Shown here: positions 1 through 8,773 of the stretch, piece by piece
Position numbering within the stretch: position 1 is the first letter of the stretch
How the letters are laid out: each line of letters starts with the position of its first letter
NCBI RefSeq assembly: GCF_000735455.1
Contig: NZ_JMPS01000039.1
Coordinates: 1-62,169, forward strand
DNA from: Yokenella regensburgei ATCC 49455
GTDB lineage: Bacteria; Pseudomonadota; Gammaproteobacteria; Enterobacterales; Enterobacteriaceae
Reading direction: 5' to 3'
Length of the DNA: 62,169 nt
Notes under the pieces: generated by a model
Told to the model about the DNA's origin: nothing
The model's database searches: none
The model's input: the letters and a program-made list of their open reading frames with translations, nothing else
Position numbers and translations under genes: made by a program

Positions 1-76
1 CCCCCGCGTGCATTTCGTGCTTCGGAAAACGAGACAGGTCAAGGTTGTTTTTGGGTTTGATTTCCAGTGATGACAT
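1..76 (-). CDS. 5' fragment of an unidentified gene
   Basis: An ATG at 74-76 on the minus strand opens a frame of 25 codons that runs off the left edge without a stop. The visible N-terminus begins MSSLEIKPKNNLDLS and is polar, with no signal peptide or membrane segment. I do not recognise the family from so little sequence. The next gene to the right, kduD, is also on the minus strand but is closed by a terminator, so this is probably an independent transcription unit. Confidence 0.45.
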   Translation of the reverse strand, partial: MSSLEIKPKNNLDLSRFPKHEMHAG

Positions 77-418
77 AGCCTTAAATAACTCAATATTATT
101 CCCTTAGGGGCGCGATAATACCGTAAATGCAGAATATTCCTAATCACTTTTTTGGGAACTTTTGGTTCAAGCTACAAAAAATAGTAGGAATTTCCGAAAA
201 AACAATTGCTTGCCTTTACTTAAATTCACCTCTCACAAACCCTCTCTAACCATCTAATTTTAAATAAGTAATTATCTCATCCTGTTTTCAGTAATACCTT
301 GTAGAGACCCAGTAAATTTAAAAGATAAGAATTAACTGATGCTCGTTAATCCCTGATATTTACAACGAAAATAATTACATATGGTTATTAATCATTACTC
401 AAGTCCGAATCCAGACAT
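77..418. other. AT-rich intergenic region
   Basis: About 340 bases without a credible gene. It should hold the promoter of the truncated minus-strand gene at the left edge. It is markedly AT-rich compared with the flanking coding DNA. I could not assign a specific operator. Confidence 0.5.
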
Positions 419-448
419 AAAAAAACCCTCGCACTTCTGCGAGGGTTT
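419..448 (-). terminator. Rho-independent terminator after kduD
   Basis: A perfect 7-bp stem, CCCTCGC (426-432) with GCGAGGG (439-445) around a 6-nt loop, is followed on the minus strand by a run of seven T (419-425). It lies about 20 bases past the kduD stop. Confidence 0.9.
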
Positions 449-468
449 AGAATACTTCCGAGTGAAAG

Positions 469-1230
469 TTAACGTGCCAGCCAGCCGCCATCCACCGCAA
501 TGGTATAACCGTTGATGTAGTCCGATGCCCCAGAAGCCAGGAAGACGATTGGCCCCTGCAGATCGCTCGGCAGTCCCCAGCGCCCAGCCGGAATACGGTC
601 AAGGATCTCAGCGCTACGCTGCTCATCAGCACGCAACTGCTGGGTGTTGTTGGTCGCCATATAGCCCGGAGCAATAGCGTTAACGTTGATATTGTGTTTT
701 GCCCACTCGTTAGCCAGCAGACGGGTTACACCCATCACAGCGCTCTTCGATGCCGTGTACGACGGTACGCGGATCCCGCCCTGGAAGGAGAGCATAGAGG
801 CAATATTGATAATCTTGCCGCCGTTCCCCTGAGCAATAAACTGTTTTGCCACGGCCTGGGACATAAAGAACACCGTTTTGATGTTCAGGTTCATCACATC
901 GTCCCAGTCCTTTTCGCTGAAATCGATAGCGTCCTGGCGGCGAATCAGGCCCGCGTTGTTAACAAGAATATCAATGTGGCCAAACTCGGCGACTGCGCGC
1001 TCCAGCAGCCCAGGAATACCATCGATTGAGCGGAGGTCGGCCGTCAGGCTCAGAAAACGACGACCCAGCGCCGTCACCTGCTCAATCGTCTCAGACGGTT
1101 CAACAACGTTGATACCCACGATATCGCAACCGGCCTGCGCCAGACCCAGCGCCATACCCTGGCCGAGGCCAGTGTCACAACCGGTGACGATAGCCACTTT
1201 GCCTTCAAGGGAGAATGTATCCAGAATCAT
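469..1230 (-). CDS. kduD: 2-dehydro-3-deoxy-D-gluconate 5-dehydrogenase KduD
   Basis: A short-chain dehydrogenase/reductase of 253 residues. It reversibly reduces 2,5-diketo-3-deoxygluconate to 2-keto-3-deoxygluconate in cytoplasmic pectin and uronate breakdown. The cofactor glycine motif TGCDTGLG is at residues 16-23, NNAG at 91-94, and the catalytic Ser145, Tyr158 and Lys162 are all present. The ATG at 1228-1230 is chosen because GAGGAAA sits just upstream and it gives the usual 253-residue length; an in-frame GTG 12 bases upstream has no ribosome-binding site. It follows kduI on the same strand after about 60 bases, so the two probably form an operon. The sequence is very close to the E. 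coli protein as I recall it. Confidence 0.96.
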   Translation of the reverse strand: MILDTFSLEGKVAIVTGCDTGLGQGMALGLAQAGCDIVGINVVEPSETIEQVTALGRRFLSLTADLRSIDGIPGLLERAVAEFGHIDILVNNAGLIRRQDAIDFSEKDWDDVMNLNIKTVFFMSQAVAKQFIAQGNGGKIINIASMLSFQGGIRVPSYTASKSAVMGVTRLLANEWAKHNINVNAIAPGYMATNNTQQLRADEQRSAEILDRIPAGRWGLPSDLQGPIVFLASGASDYINGYTIAVDGGWLAR

Positions 1231-1292
1231 GTTTTTCCTCACGTATACTGCGCCTGCCGGTGACAGGCATTGATTAGCTTTACCTGCCGCTT

Positions 1293-2129
1293 TTAGCGCA
1301 GATCTTTAACCGCCACATGGTCCATATCATCAAAGACCTGGTTTTCCCCAACCATGCCCCAGATGAAGGTATAAGCACGGGTTCCGACGCCGGAATGGAT
1401 GGACCAGCTTGGGGAGATGACTGCCTGTTCGTTGTGCATCACGATATGCCGCGTTTCCTGCGGCTGGCCCATCATGTGGAAGACGCAGGCGTCTTCCTCC
1501 ATGTTGAAGTAGAAGTAAACCTCCATACGGCGCTCATGGGTGTGGCACGGCATGGTGTTCCACAGGTTGCCTGGTGCGAGCTCGGTCAGGCCCATGCTGA
1601 GCTGGCAGGTTTCCAGTACGTCGGGAACAAAGTATTTATTGATAGTGCGGCGGTTGCTGGTGACGTTGTCGCCGAGGGTCACCGGCGCGACCTCTTCTGG
1701 CGTCACTTTTTTGGTGGGGTAAGCAGTGTGCGCCGGTGCGCAGTTGTAGTAAAACTTCGCGGGATGGGCGGCATCAACGCTCGCGAAGACCACTTCTTCT
1801 GCACCTTTGCCCACATACAGCGCATCGCGATGACCAACCTCATAGCATTTGCCGTCGACGGTGATGGTGCCCGGACCGCCGATGTTGATAACGCCCAGCT
1901 CACGACGCTCAAGGAAATAGCTCACGCCGAGCTGTTTGCCGACTTCACTACCGACTGAAACCGTTTTTTTCACCGGCATAATGCCGCCAACGATGATGCG
2001 ATCGATATGGCTGTAAACCATGGTGTATTCGTCTGCAACGAATACCGTCTCGACCAAAAACTCCTTGCGCAGGCCCTCTGTATCAAGCGTTTTGGCGTGT
2101 GCGCTGTGGATACTTTGTCTTACGTCCAT
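1293..2129 (-). CDS. kduI: 5-dehydro-4-deoxy-D-glucuronate isomerase KduI
   Basis: A cupin-fold, metal-dependent isomerase of 278 residues. It converts 5-keto-4-deoxyuronate from unsaturated oligogalacturonides to 2,5-diketo-3-deoxygluconate, the substrate of KduD downstream. The motif [14 protein letters not shown] carries the cupin metal-binding histidines and glutamate, and the whole chain matches the family from MDVRQS to KDLR. The ATG at 2127-2129 is preferred because the family starts MDVRQS. An in-frame GTG two codons upstream overlaps the strong GGAGG and is possible. A KdgR-like operator lies about 105 bases upstream, consistent with induction by pectin-derived sugars. Confidence 0.96.
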   Translation of the reverse strand: MDVRQSIHSAHAKTLDTEGLRKEFLVETVFVADEYTMVYSHIDRIIVGGIMPVKKTVSVGSEVGKQLGVSYFLERRELGVINIGGPGTITVDGKCYEVGHRDALYVGKGAEEVVFASVDAAHPAKFYYNCAPAHTAYPTKKVTPEEVAPVTLGDNVTSNRRTINKYFVPDVLETCQLSMGLTELAPGNLWNTMPCHTHERRMEVYFYFNMEEDACVFHMMGQPQETRHIVMHNEQAVISPSWSIHSGVGTRAYTFIWGMVGENQVFDDMDHVAVKDLR

Positions 2130-2233
2130 CTTCACCTCCGGATATGCGTTCTGACCAGGATAAGCGGAGTAAAACAGGGTTCCGCTTTGGTTATATGGCC
2201 ATCCTACCCCTCCTGAAATGGGTTTTCAATTAT

Positions 2234-2254
2234 AAATAAAACATCGTTTCAATT
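2234..2254. promoter_or_regulatory. Candidate KdgR operator upstream of kduI
   Basis: This 21-base stretch matches the KdgR consensus AAATGAAACANTGTTTCATTT at about 17 of 20 defined positions by eye. It lies between the kduI start and the yqeF terminator, where a repressor of the kdu operon is expected. The consensus is recalled from work on pectin-degrading enterobacteria. Confidence 0.75.
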
Positions 2255-2281
2255 TTTATTGATTGGTTTCACATAAAAGAA

Positions 2282-2306
2282 AACGGCCCACCAGAGGTGA
2301 GCCGTT
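2282..2306 (-). terminator. Terminator after yqeF
   Basis: An imperfect hairpin, AACGGC (2282-2287) with GCCGTT (2301-2306) plus an inner CACC/GGTG pairing. On the minus strand a T-rich tail follows. It separates yqeF from kduI. Confidence 0.7.
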
Positions 2307-2351
2307 ATCAAAGGTAAAATGGCCGCGCATCGCGGCTTTCGGGGGAAGGAT

Positions 2352-3521
2352 TTAGTCGCGCTCTACCGCCAGCGCCACCCCCTGCCCACCGCCGATACAT
2401 AAGGTGGCAAGGCCTTTGCGGGCATCGCGTTTTAACATTTCATGAACCAGTGAAACCAGAATGCGGCATCCGGAGGCACCAATCGGGTGACCGAGGGCAA
2501 TCGCCCCACCGTTGACGTTGACCCGGCGTTCGTCCCATTCCAGCACGCGGCCAACCGAAATTGCCTGCGCGGCAAAGGCTTCATTGGCTTCAATAAGGTC
2601 GACATCACTGAGTTGCCAGCCCGCCCGCTCGAGGCACCGGCGCGTCGCGTGGACCGGCGCGATCCCCATCAGTGCGGGATCGACCCCGACGCTGGCAAAG
2701 GCGCGGATCCGCGCCAGGATCGGCAGATTCAGCTCCTGCGCTTTGCTTTCACTCATCATCAGTACCGCAGCTGCCCCGTCGTTAATCGTGGATGCATTAC
2801 CTGCGGTGACCGAACCCAGACGGTCAAACGTGGGCTGCAGCTGCGCCAGCCCTTCTGCGCTGGCATCCGTACGCGGCTGCTCGTCGGTATCCACCAGCTG
2901 CCCACGCGGGCTCAGCACCGGTACGATTTCTTCACGAAAACGCCCGGAGTCGATAGCCAGCCGCGCTTTATGCTGCGAGCTTAGCGCCCACGCATCCTGA
3001 AGCTCGCGGCTGATGCCGTACTCGCGCGCCAGATTCTCCGCGGTGACCCCCATATGGTAATCGTTGAACGCATCCCACAGGCCGTCGTGCACGAGGCTAT
3101 CAATCAACTGGCTATTGCCAAGACGCGCGCCGGTACGGCTGTCGGTCAGCACGTGGGGTGCCCGGCTCATATTTTCTTGCCCACCGGCTATCACGACATC
3201 CGCTTCACCACACTGGATAGCCTGAGTAGCCAGATGGAGGGCCTTAAGCCCGGAGCCGCAGACATCGTTGATGGTAATAGCAGATACGGTATTCGGCAGC
3301 CCGCCCTTGATGGCCGACTGACGTGCAGGGTTTTGCCCGGCTCCTGCCGTTAACACCTGCCCGAGGATCACTTCGTCAATAGTGTGTGCGGCAATACCGG
3401 TACGCTCGATCAGCGCTTTGACTACCATGCTGCCCAGTTCGACTGCCGAGTGGCCCGACAGCGCCCCCTGAAAACAGCCGATAGGTGTCCGGAGCGCACC
3501 GACGATAACGACATCTTTCAT
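2352..3521 (-). CDS. yqeF: Acetyl-CoA C-acetyltransferase (thiolase) YqeF
   Basis: A thiolase-superfamily enzyme of 389 residues, expected to condense two acetyl-CoA to acetoacetyl-CoA or to run in the degradative direction. The nucleophilic cysteine lies in NDVCGSGLKAL, the catalytic histidine in GHPIGASG, and the second cysteine in the C-terminal CIGGGQG. The ATG at 3519-3521 is chosen because the family begins MKDVVIVGALRTPIG and GAGGTAGAG precedes it; the longer frame adds ten unsupported residues. Gene order kduD-kduI-yqeF-yqeG follows E. coli. The physiological substrate of YqeF is not established, so the reaction is inferred from the family. Confidence 0.93.
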   Translation of the reverse strand: MKDVVIVGALRTPIGCFQGALSGHSAVELGSMVVKALIERTGIAAHTIDEVILGQVLTAGAGQNPARQSAIKGGLPNTVSAITINDVCGSGLKALHLATQAIQCGEADVVIAGGQENMSRAPHVLTDSRTGARLGNSQLIDSLVHDGLWDAFNDYHMGVTAENLAREYGISRELQDAWALSSQHKARLAIDSGRFREEIVPVLSPRGQLVDTDEQPRTDASAEGLAQLQPTFDRLGSVTAGNASTINDGAAAVLMMSESKAQELNLPILARIRAFASVGVDPALMGIAPVHATRRCLERAGWQLSDVDLIEANEAFAAQAISVGRVLEWDERRVNVNGGAIALGHPIGASGCRILVSLVHEMLKRDARKGLATLCIGGGQGVALAVERD

Positions 3522-3620
3522 CTCTACCTCTGCGCAAAAATCCTTCGCCATAGTAGAACATTGTTATCAACAGTTATCGTAATTGTTTAAAAATGGTGAG
3601 TTTTATCACACGGGAAGCGC

Positions 3621-4505
3621 TCATTTTGCCACATGCGGCACCGCCGCGTTTTGCAGGTAATCCCGCAGCCAGCTGCCTGCCGCCCCCAGCGGAAATTTCT
3701 TATTCCAGACCAGGTCGACGGAGACCGAGCGGGGCCAGCCAATAATGTTAAGCATCACCAGCGATTTTGAGTGAGCAAACTCTTCCACCAGCGGACACGG
3801 TAGCGCACACCAGCCAAATCCCTGCTCAGCCATACTCAACAGCAGTAAATAGTTCGGCGCCGACCACACTGGCCCGCGCGCCGGCTGTGGGTCTTCTTCC
3901 AGATAGGTATTCAATCGCAGTTCACGCCAGGTATGCAGCTCGTCCCACTCCACTTCGGTTTTCTCCGCCAGCGGGTGTTCCGGAGCGACGTAAATCGCCA
4001 TCTTTGAGTGCGAAGACATGCGCGTCATACCGATTTCCGTTGGGTAGCGCCCACGGGCTTCAATCAGACCAATCTGCGCACGCCCCTTCTCCAGCAGGTC
4101 GATAACATCGACATCCTCACCCACCAGGCACTCAAACTCGGTCTGCGGAAAACGCTTATCAAACTCGCTCAGAAGTCCCGCCAGCAGATCAGGATGCATG
4201 GTATCGGAAAGCACAAACGTCAGCCGGGCTTCGGTGGTCCCCGAAAGCGCAGCCGCCAGTTCGTCCAGCCGGTCGCTGGCGGTCAGTATCGCCTGTACAT
4301 AGCTCAGTACCCGCCGTCCCTGCTCGGTCAGTACCGGCTGACGGGAGGTACGATCGAATAGCGTCACGCCAAGATCCGCCTCGAGATTGGAGATGGCGGT
4401 ACTGATGGTCGACTGGCTTTTACGTAATCTTCGCGCGGCTGCGGAGAAAGATCCGCAGGACACCGCTTCTACAAAGGCATTCAGAGCTTCGGGAGAGTAG
4501 CGCAT
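3621..4505 (-). CDS. LysR-family transcriptional regulator
   Basis: A LysR-type regulator of 294 residues. The N-terminal winged helix-turn-helix covers roughly residues 5-65 (SFSAAARRLRKSQSTISTAISNLE). The rest is the periplasmic-binding-protein-like effector domain. The ATG at 4503-4505 gives the family-like start MRYSPEALNAFVEAV; a GTG 36 bases upstream has slightly better ribosome-binding context and cannot be excluded. It is transcribed divergently from the PACE efflux gene, with about 105 bases between starts, the usual layout for a LysR regulator and its target. The ligand is unknown. Confidence 0.9.
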   Translation of the reverse strand: MRYSPEALNAFVEAVSCGSFSAAARRLRKSQSTISTAISNLEADLGVTLFDRTSRQPVLTEQGRRVLSYVQAILTASDRLDELAAALSGTTEARLTFVLSDTMHPDLLAGLLSEFDKRFPQTEFECLVGEDVDVIDLLEKGRAQIGLIEARGRYPTEIGMTRMSSHSKMAIYVAPEHPLAEKTEVEWDELHTWRELRLNTYLEEDPQPARGPVWSAPNYLLLLSMAEQGFGWCALPCPLVEEFAHSKSLVMLNIIGWPRSVSVDLVWNKKFPLGAAGSWLRDYLQNAAVPHVAK

Positions 4506-4611
4506 GATGTATCTACTTTTTCGATGGTATCTATCTTTCACTCATCTTAATTATCTATAAAATATTTTTCCAGTTACCGTTATTAGAACAATGAAATTGA
4601 GGTTTATTTTT

Positions 4612-5073
4612 ATGCAACAGAATAACTTACATCGCAGATCGATCCTGGAGCGTATTTTCCATGCCATTGGGTTTGAGGGTCTCGCGACCCTGGTCCTCGC
4701 CCCGACCGCCGCCTGGTTGATGCAGCGTTCAGTGGTAGAAATGGGCGGCGTGGCCATTCTGCTGGCGACGCTCGCGATGGTCTGGAACATTATCTATAAC
4801 GCCGGGTTCGATAAACTCTGGCCGGTGACCCGTGTCACGCGTACTGCGAAAGTCCGTATCGCCCACGCACTGGGCTTTGAGCTGGGCTTTATCGTCATCG
4901 GGGTTAACATTCTGGCACCGCTGCTGGGTGTTACTCTGCTGGAAGCGTTTATGCTGGAGATTGGCTTCTTCCTGTTCTTCCTGCCCTACACCGTGGTGTA
5001 CAACTGGGTTTATGACACACTGCGCGCACGCATCATTAAGCGCCGGATGCAAAGAGTAGCCGTTCAGAATTAA
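4612..5073 (+). CDS. PACE-family (AceI-like) multidrug efflux protein
   Basis: A small inner-membrane protein of about 153 residues with four predicted hydrophobic helices, arranged as two similar two-helix halves. This is the bacterial transmembrane pair architecture of PACE proteins such as AceI, which export chlorhexidine and other biocides using the proton gradient. Family signatures visible include RIFHAIGFEG near the start and YNWVYD near the end. The ATG at 4612 is preferred because TTGAGG lies nine bases upstream; an in-frame ATG at 4591 would add seven residues. The divergent LysR gene is the probable regulator. Substrate is inferred from the family only. Confidence 0.87.
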   Translation: MQQNNLHRRSILERIFHAIGFEGLATLVLAPTAAWLMQRSVVEMGGVAILLATLAMVWNIIYNAGFDKLWPVTRVTRTAKVRIAHALGFELGFIVIGVNILAPLLGVTLLEAFMLEIGFFLFFLPYTVVYNWVYDTLRARIIKRRMQRVAVQN

Positions 5074-5083
5074 TAGTTTAGCG

Positions 5084-5109
5084 AAAAGGCAGCCTCCGCT
5101 GCCTTTTTT
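5084..5109 (+). terminator. Terminator after the PACE gene
   Basis: GGCAGC (5088-5093) pairs with GCTGCC (5098-5103) around a 4-nt loop, flanked by A4 upstream and T6 downstream. Confidence 0.9.
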
Positions 5110-5217
5110 CATCCCCCCGTGCACAGCGCACTGCCATCAACTATCCTCCCCGCCAGCGGCAGAATTATGGTAAATTGCACTCCTTTTTTCTGACTTTATG
5201 GTTGATAAATTCGAATA

Positions 5218-6447
5218 ATGTCTAAAATTTGGTCTAAAGAGGAGACTCTCTGGAGTTTTGCTCTCTATGGCACCGCCGTAGGTGCCGGAACGCTATTTCT
5301 TCCCATCCAGCTTGGTGCAGCCGGGAGCCTGGTGCTGCTCATCACTGCCCTGGTTGCCTGGCCTTTAACCTACTGGCCGCATCGCGCACTGTGTCAGTTC
5401 ATTCTCTCCTCGAACACCTCCGCAGGTGTCGGGATCACCGGAGCCGTGAGCCATTACTACGGACGTAAGATCGGCAACATTATTACCGCTCTCTACTTCA
5501 TCGCCTTTTTCGTGGTGGTGCTGATTTACGCCGTGGCAATCACCAACTCCCTGACCGAACAGCTGGCAAAACATATGCCGCTCACGACAGGTGTGCGAGT
5601 GATGGTGAGCGCCGGTGTTGTACTGGTATTGAACCTTATCTTCCTGATGGGGCGTCATATCACCCTGAAGGTCATGGGTTTCCTGGTTTTCCCACTGATT
5701 GCCTATTTCCTGTTCCTGTCGCTGTGGCTGACCAGAAGCTGGGATCCATCGCTGCTTGCCGGACAGATGGAGTTCAGTACACACACCCTGCACCAGGTCT
5801 GGATCTCTATTCCCGTGATGGTTTTTGCTTTTAGCCATACGCCCATTATTTCTACCTTCGCCATTGACCGGCGGGAGAAGTACGGCGACCTGGCCATGGG
5901 TAAATGCAAAAAGATCATGAAGGTAGCTTACTTAATCATCTGCTTAAGCGTGATGTTCTTTGTGATTAGCTGCCTGTTGTCGATTCCGGCAAACTACATT
6001 TCCTCGGCGAAACATGAGGGCGTGACCATCCTTTCCGCGCTCTCGATGATGCCAAACTCTCCGGCATGGCTCGCGGTTTCCGGGATTATTGTCGCGGTAG
6101 TGGCAATGTCGAAATCCTTCCTTGGCACCTACTTTGGGGTGATTGAAGGGGCAACCGAGGTGGTTCGCACATCGCTTAACGTGGTCGGGGTACATAAGAG
6201 CCGCGCCTTTAACCGGGCAATGTCGATCATTATGGTGTCAGCTATCACCTTCCTGATTTGCTGCATCAACCCGAACGCCATCTCGATGATTAGCGTGATA
6301 AGCGGGCCGCTTATCGCCATGATCCTGTTCATCATGCCAACCATCTCAACCTACCTGATCCCGTCCCTGAAGCCCTACCGTTCAGTGGGCAGCTTCATCA
6401 CGCTGGTGGTGGGGATCCTCTGCGTGTCGGTCATGTTTGTGAGCTAA
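5218..6447 (+). CDS. yqeG: SdaC/HAAAP-family amino-acid transporter YqeG
   Basis: A polytopic inner-membrane protein of 409 residues with about eleven hydrophobic segments, in the hydroxy/aromatic amino-acid permease family that includes SdaC and TdcC. The N-terminus (MSKIWSKEETLWSFALYGTAVG) holds the unwound first helix with GTAVGAGTLFLP typical of this family. It is expected to import serine or threonine with protons. It follows E. coli gene order after yqeF, apart from the inserted LysR/PACE pair. The ribosome-binding site before the ATG is weak. Confidence 0.88.
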   Translation: MSKIWSKEETLWSFALYGTAVGAGTLFLPIQLGAAGSLVLLITALVAWPLTYWPHRALCQFILSSNTSAGVGITGAVSHYYGRKIGNIITALYFIAFFVVVLIYAVAITNSLTEQLAKHMPLTTGVRVMVSAGVVLVLNLIFLMGRHITLKVMGFLVFPLIAYFLFLSLWLTRSWDPSLLAGQMEFSTHTLHQVWISIPVMVFAFSHTPIISTFAIDRREKYGDLAMGKCKKIMKVAYLIICLSVMFFVISCLLSIPANYISSAKHEGVTILSALSMMPNSPAWLAVSGIIVAVVAMSKSFLGTYFGVIEGATEVVRTSLNVVGVHKSRAFNRAMSIIMVSAITFLICCINPNAISMISVISGPLIAMILFIMPTISTYLIPSLKPYRSVGSFITLVVGILCVSVMFVS

Positions 6448-6454
6448 ATCCTCT

Positions 6455-6480
6455 GCGGCGACCCACGGTCGCCGCCTTCT
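6455..6480 (+). terminator. Terminator after yqeG
   Basis: A perfect 9-bp stem (6455-6463 with 6467-6475, GCGGCGACC/GGTCGCCGC) with a 3-nt loop, followed by a modestly T-rich tail. Confidence 0.75.
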
Positions 6481-6556
6481 TTCGTTACACTCTCTGGTTC
6501 CCACGTTCATTCCTGCGGCGTTACACTGGTTATGTCATTTCTCTGAGGAAAGCATA

Positions 6557-7423
6557 ATGTCGAGTGTAAAAAAATCCGGTACATATTCCTTAGGTCAACA
6601 TCAGGTTTATCGCCTGGGGTATGGCGCCATGCAGCTGGCAGGTCCGGGGGTGTTTGGGCCTCCCAAAGATCCTGAGATGGCGCTGAAGGTTTTACAGGCC
6701 GCCGTTGAAGCAGGGGTGAACCACATCGACACCTCTGATTTCTACGGTCCACACGTCACCAATCAGCTCATTCGCAAGGCACTCCATCCCTATTCCCGGG
6801 ATCTGTGCATCGTCACCAAAGTCAGCGCACGACGTAATGAGAAAGGCGACTGGCTGCCCGCGATGTCACCTGCAGAGCTGACCCAGGCGGTTGAGGATAA
6901 TCTGCGTAATCTGGGGCTGGACGTGCTGGAGGTGGTGAATCTGCGCAGTATGCTCAGTGAGCACGGCCCGGCAGAAGGCTCGCTGGAAGCGCCGCTGGAG
7001 ACGCTGATCAAGCTGAAAGAGCGTGGGCTTATCCGTCATATTGGCCTGAGCAACGTGACGGCAAAGCAGGTAGCGGATGCGCAGAAAATGACGACCGTCG
7101 CCTGCGTGCAGAACTTCTACAACGTGGCTAATCGGGCCGATGATGCGCTGATTGATAGCCTGGCGGCGCAGGAGATCCCGTACGTCCCCTTCTTCCCGCT
7201 TGGCGGATTTACACCGCTGCAATCCGGAGAGTTGAACGAGGTGGCTGAGAAGCTCAGCGCCACACCGATGCAGGTGGCGCTTGCCTGGCTTTTACAGCGT
7301 TCGCCTAACCTGCTGCTCATTCCAGGCACGTCGTCGCTCGGCCATCTGCAGGAAAACCTGGCGGCCGCCTCACTGACGCTTCCCGAATGGGCACTTAACG
7401 CGCTGAAGAAAATCAACGCCTGA
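6557..7423 (+). CDS. Aldo/keto reductase, YdbC-like
   Basis: A cytoplasmic NADPH-dependent oxidoreductase of 288 residues with the TIM-barrel aldo/keto reductase fold. Visible signatures are the glycine-rich start YRLGYGAMQLAGPGVFGP, the catalytic-region NHIDTSDFYGP (Asp and Tyr of the tetrad), IGLSNVT, and the C-terminal cofactor motif LIPGTSSLGHL. It closely resembles E. coli YdbC, a pyridoxal-type reductase. GAGGAAAGCATA precedes the ATG. It is convergent with the LuxR-type gene, with only one base between them. Substrate is not determined by sequence. Confidence 0.9.
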   Translation: MSSVKKSGTYSLGQHQVYRLGYGAMQLAGPGVFGPPKDPEMALKVLQAAVEAGVNHIDTSDFYGPHVTNQLIRKALHPYSRDLCIVTKVSARRNEKGDWLPAMSPAELTQAVEDNLRNLGLDVLEVVNLRSMLSEHGPAEGSLEAPLETLIKLKERGLIRHIGLSNVTAKQVADAQKMTTVACVQNFYNVANRADDALIDSLAAQEIPYVPFFPLGGFTPLQSGELNEVAEKLSATPMQVALAWLLQRSPNLLLIPGTSSLGHLQENLAAASLTLPEWALNALKKINA

Positions 7424-7424
7424 C

Positions 7425-8039
7425 TTAGCAGGCGAGAGAACGGAAACCGTTAAGGTTTTTATAGAGCTGAGCGCTGTTGCGAAAACCCAGTTTACGCACA
7501 GCGTTCATTTTATGACCCTGTGCCGTTTTGTAGTTGATCGCCAGCTGCTGCGAGACATGACGAATGTCTGACCCCTGAAGCAGCAGGCGCAGAATACTTT
7601 TTTCCATCTGCGTCAACTTGCCGCGCTCGGACGACACGCTTTCGCTGTAATCAGGAAGACTCTGGTTCACGACCAGCTGCAGCAGGGTTTCGTGCAGCTG
7701 TACCAGACGCACGTCATCGGCGATCACCTGAAAATGGTGCAGCGACAGCAGTTCCGGTACCAGCGTTTCATGCTGGCGCTTCAGGAGCAGGGCAATCTGC
7801 TTACGCTCTACGCCCTCAACGTGATTGTTGAGCCACAGGATCTTTTCTGTTGGCGAATAATCACTGTCCAGCAGGCTGATAACCAGCGGCGCGCTTGGGT
7901 ATGTGTCGAGCACAAATTCCAGCTCTACCACGGTACTGACAAAGATAGGTTCAAGCCCGGAGTCAGCAATCGCCGACTGAAGACCCGCACCCATAAAATC
8001 CATGGCGCTCCAGACAATAATCTTTTTCATCAGAGTCAT
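7425..8039 (-). CDS. LuxR-type regulator, MrkI-like
   Basis: A 204-residue protein with an N-terminal receiver-like region lacking a clear phospho-acceptor motif and a C-terminal LuxR/FixJ helix-turn-helix (about 140-200, LTQMEKSILRLLLQGSDI then YKTAQGHKMNAVRKLGF). In Klebsiella, mrkH and mrkI are co-transcribed and regulate type 3 fimbriae. Here the same pairing is seen: this gene follows the PilZ gene by 32 bases on the same strand. AAAGAGAA precedes the ATG at 8037-8039. MrkI orthology is inferred from fold and context, not from alignment. Confidence 0.8.
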   Translation of the reverse strand: MTLMKKIIVWSAMDFMGAGLQSAIADSGLEPIFVSTVVELEFVLDTYPSAPLVISLLDSDYSPTEKILWLNNHVEGVERKQIALLLKRQHETLVPELLSLHHFQVIADDVRLVQLHETLLQLVVNQSLPDYSESVSSERGKLTQMEKSILRLLLQGSDIRHVSQQLAINYKTAQGHKMNAVRKLGFRNSAQLYKNLNGFRSLAC

Positions 8040-8071
8040 TTCTCTTTACAAACGAAAAGCCAGCGACGGCT

Positions 8072-8773
8072 TTACAAACGACGCAGTCGCTTCTCTTCAA
8101 GGAGTAATTTGACGATGATATTGTCCAGTTTTCGCAGCGTACTTTCCGTCATTCGCTTGAACTGGCAGGAGAGATGAAAGTAGTCACGATCGCTCTCATC
8201 GTCGGCCGTTTCTTTTATCCGCTTTACGTTAATCACGTGAAGATCGGAAACTAAAGTCCCTACATCATTAAAATCTAATTCAACATTACGTAATGTTGTA
8301 CCGCTCAGTGAACTGACGCGTTCGTCATTTTCGACAATGAGTGCGCAGCCACCGTGCGAAATATCCTTAATTCTATAGTGGTATTTTCGGCCGTCATTAA
8401 ACTTGCCGTAACACTGGAAATTATGTTTGTTCGCCAGAAATAAACGCAGATGTTTTCTACGCTGTGTAACATTCACACTTTCTGGAAAACTGACATATAA
8501 ACAATTGATGCCATTAACGGTTACGGATTTTGCTTTTGTCGTTTTAAATTCGTATTTCGCGTTGTAATCCTGGATGGCAAAGCTCAGCGCGCTGCGCTCT
8601 TTTGCCAGTTCCTCACTCCATGGGATAAAGAATCCGCTGGAATCTAATTTCTGAATACGGCTAGCCAACACGCGTGTTTTAGCACGGACGTCTACCCGGC
8701 TTCCCTTCTTTACTGCTTCACGCATAATCGCAATGATTTCAAACAGACCCTGCTTGACGTAGGCGTCTTCCAT
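8072..8773 (-). CDS. PilZ-domain c-di-GMP-responsive regulator, MrkH-like
   Basis: A 233-residue protein, essentially the length of Klebsiella MrkH (234). Its C-terminal PilZ domain has the RxxxR-type c-di-GMP clasp (QRRKHLR, about residue 125) and the second motif DISHGGCAL (about 158); MrkH has DISDGGCAL and the same EIIAI near its N-terminus. MrkH is a transcription activator that binds DNA when loaded with c-di-GMP. It heads a two-gene unit with the LuxR gene and is divergent from the fimbrial operon across an 815-base region. It could instead be a YcgR-like flagellar brake, but the fimbrial context argues for MrkH. Confidence 0.83.
   Translation of the reverse strand: MEDAYVKQGLFEIIAIMREAVKKGSRVDVRAKTRVLASRIQKLDSSGFFIPWSEELAKERSALSFAIQDYNAKYEFKTTKAKSVTVNGINCLYVSFPESVNVTQRRKHLRLFLANKHNFQCYGKFNDGRKYHYRIKDISHGGCALIVENDERVSSLSGTTLRNVELDFNDVGTLVSDLHVINVKRIKETADDESDRDYFHLSCQFKRMTESTLRKLDNIIVKLLLEEKRLRRL

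Noticed and set aside
8072-8773. PilZ protein as a YcgR flagellar brake
   Set aside because: The length, EIIAI and DISxGGCAL motifs and pairing with a LuxR gene beside fimbriae fit MrkH better; no flagellar genes are nearby.
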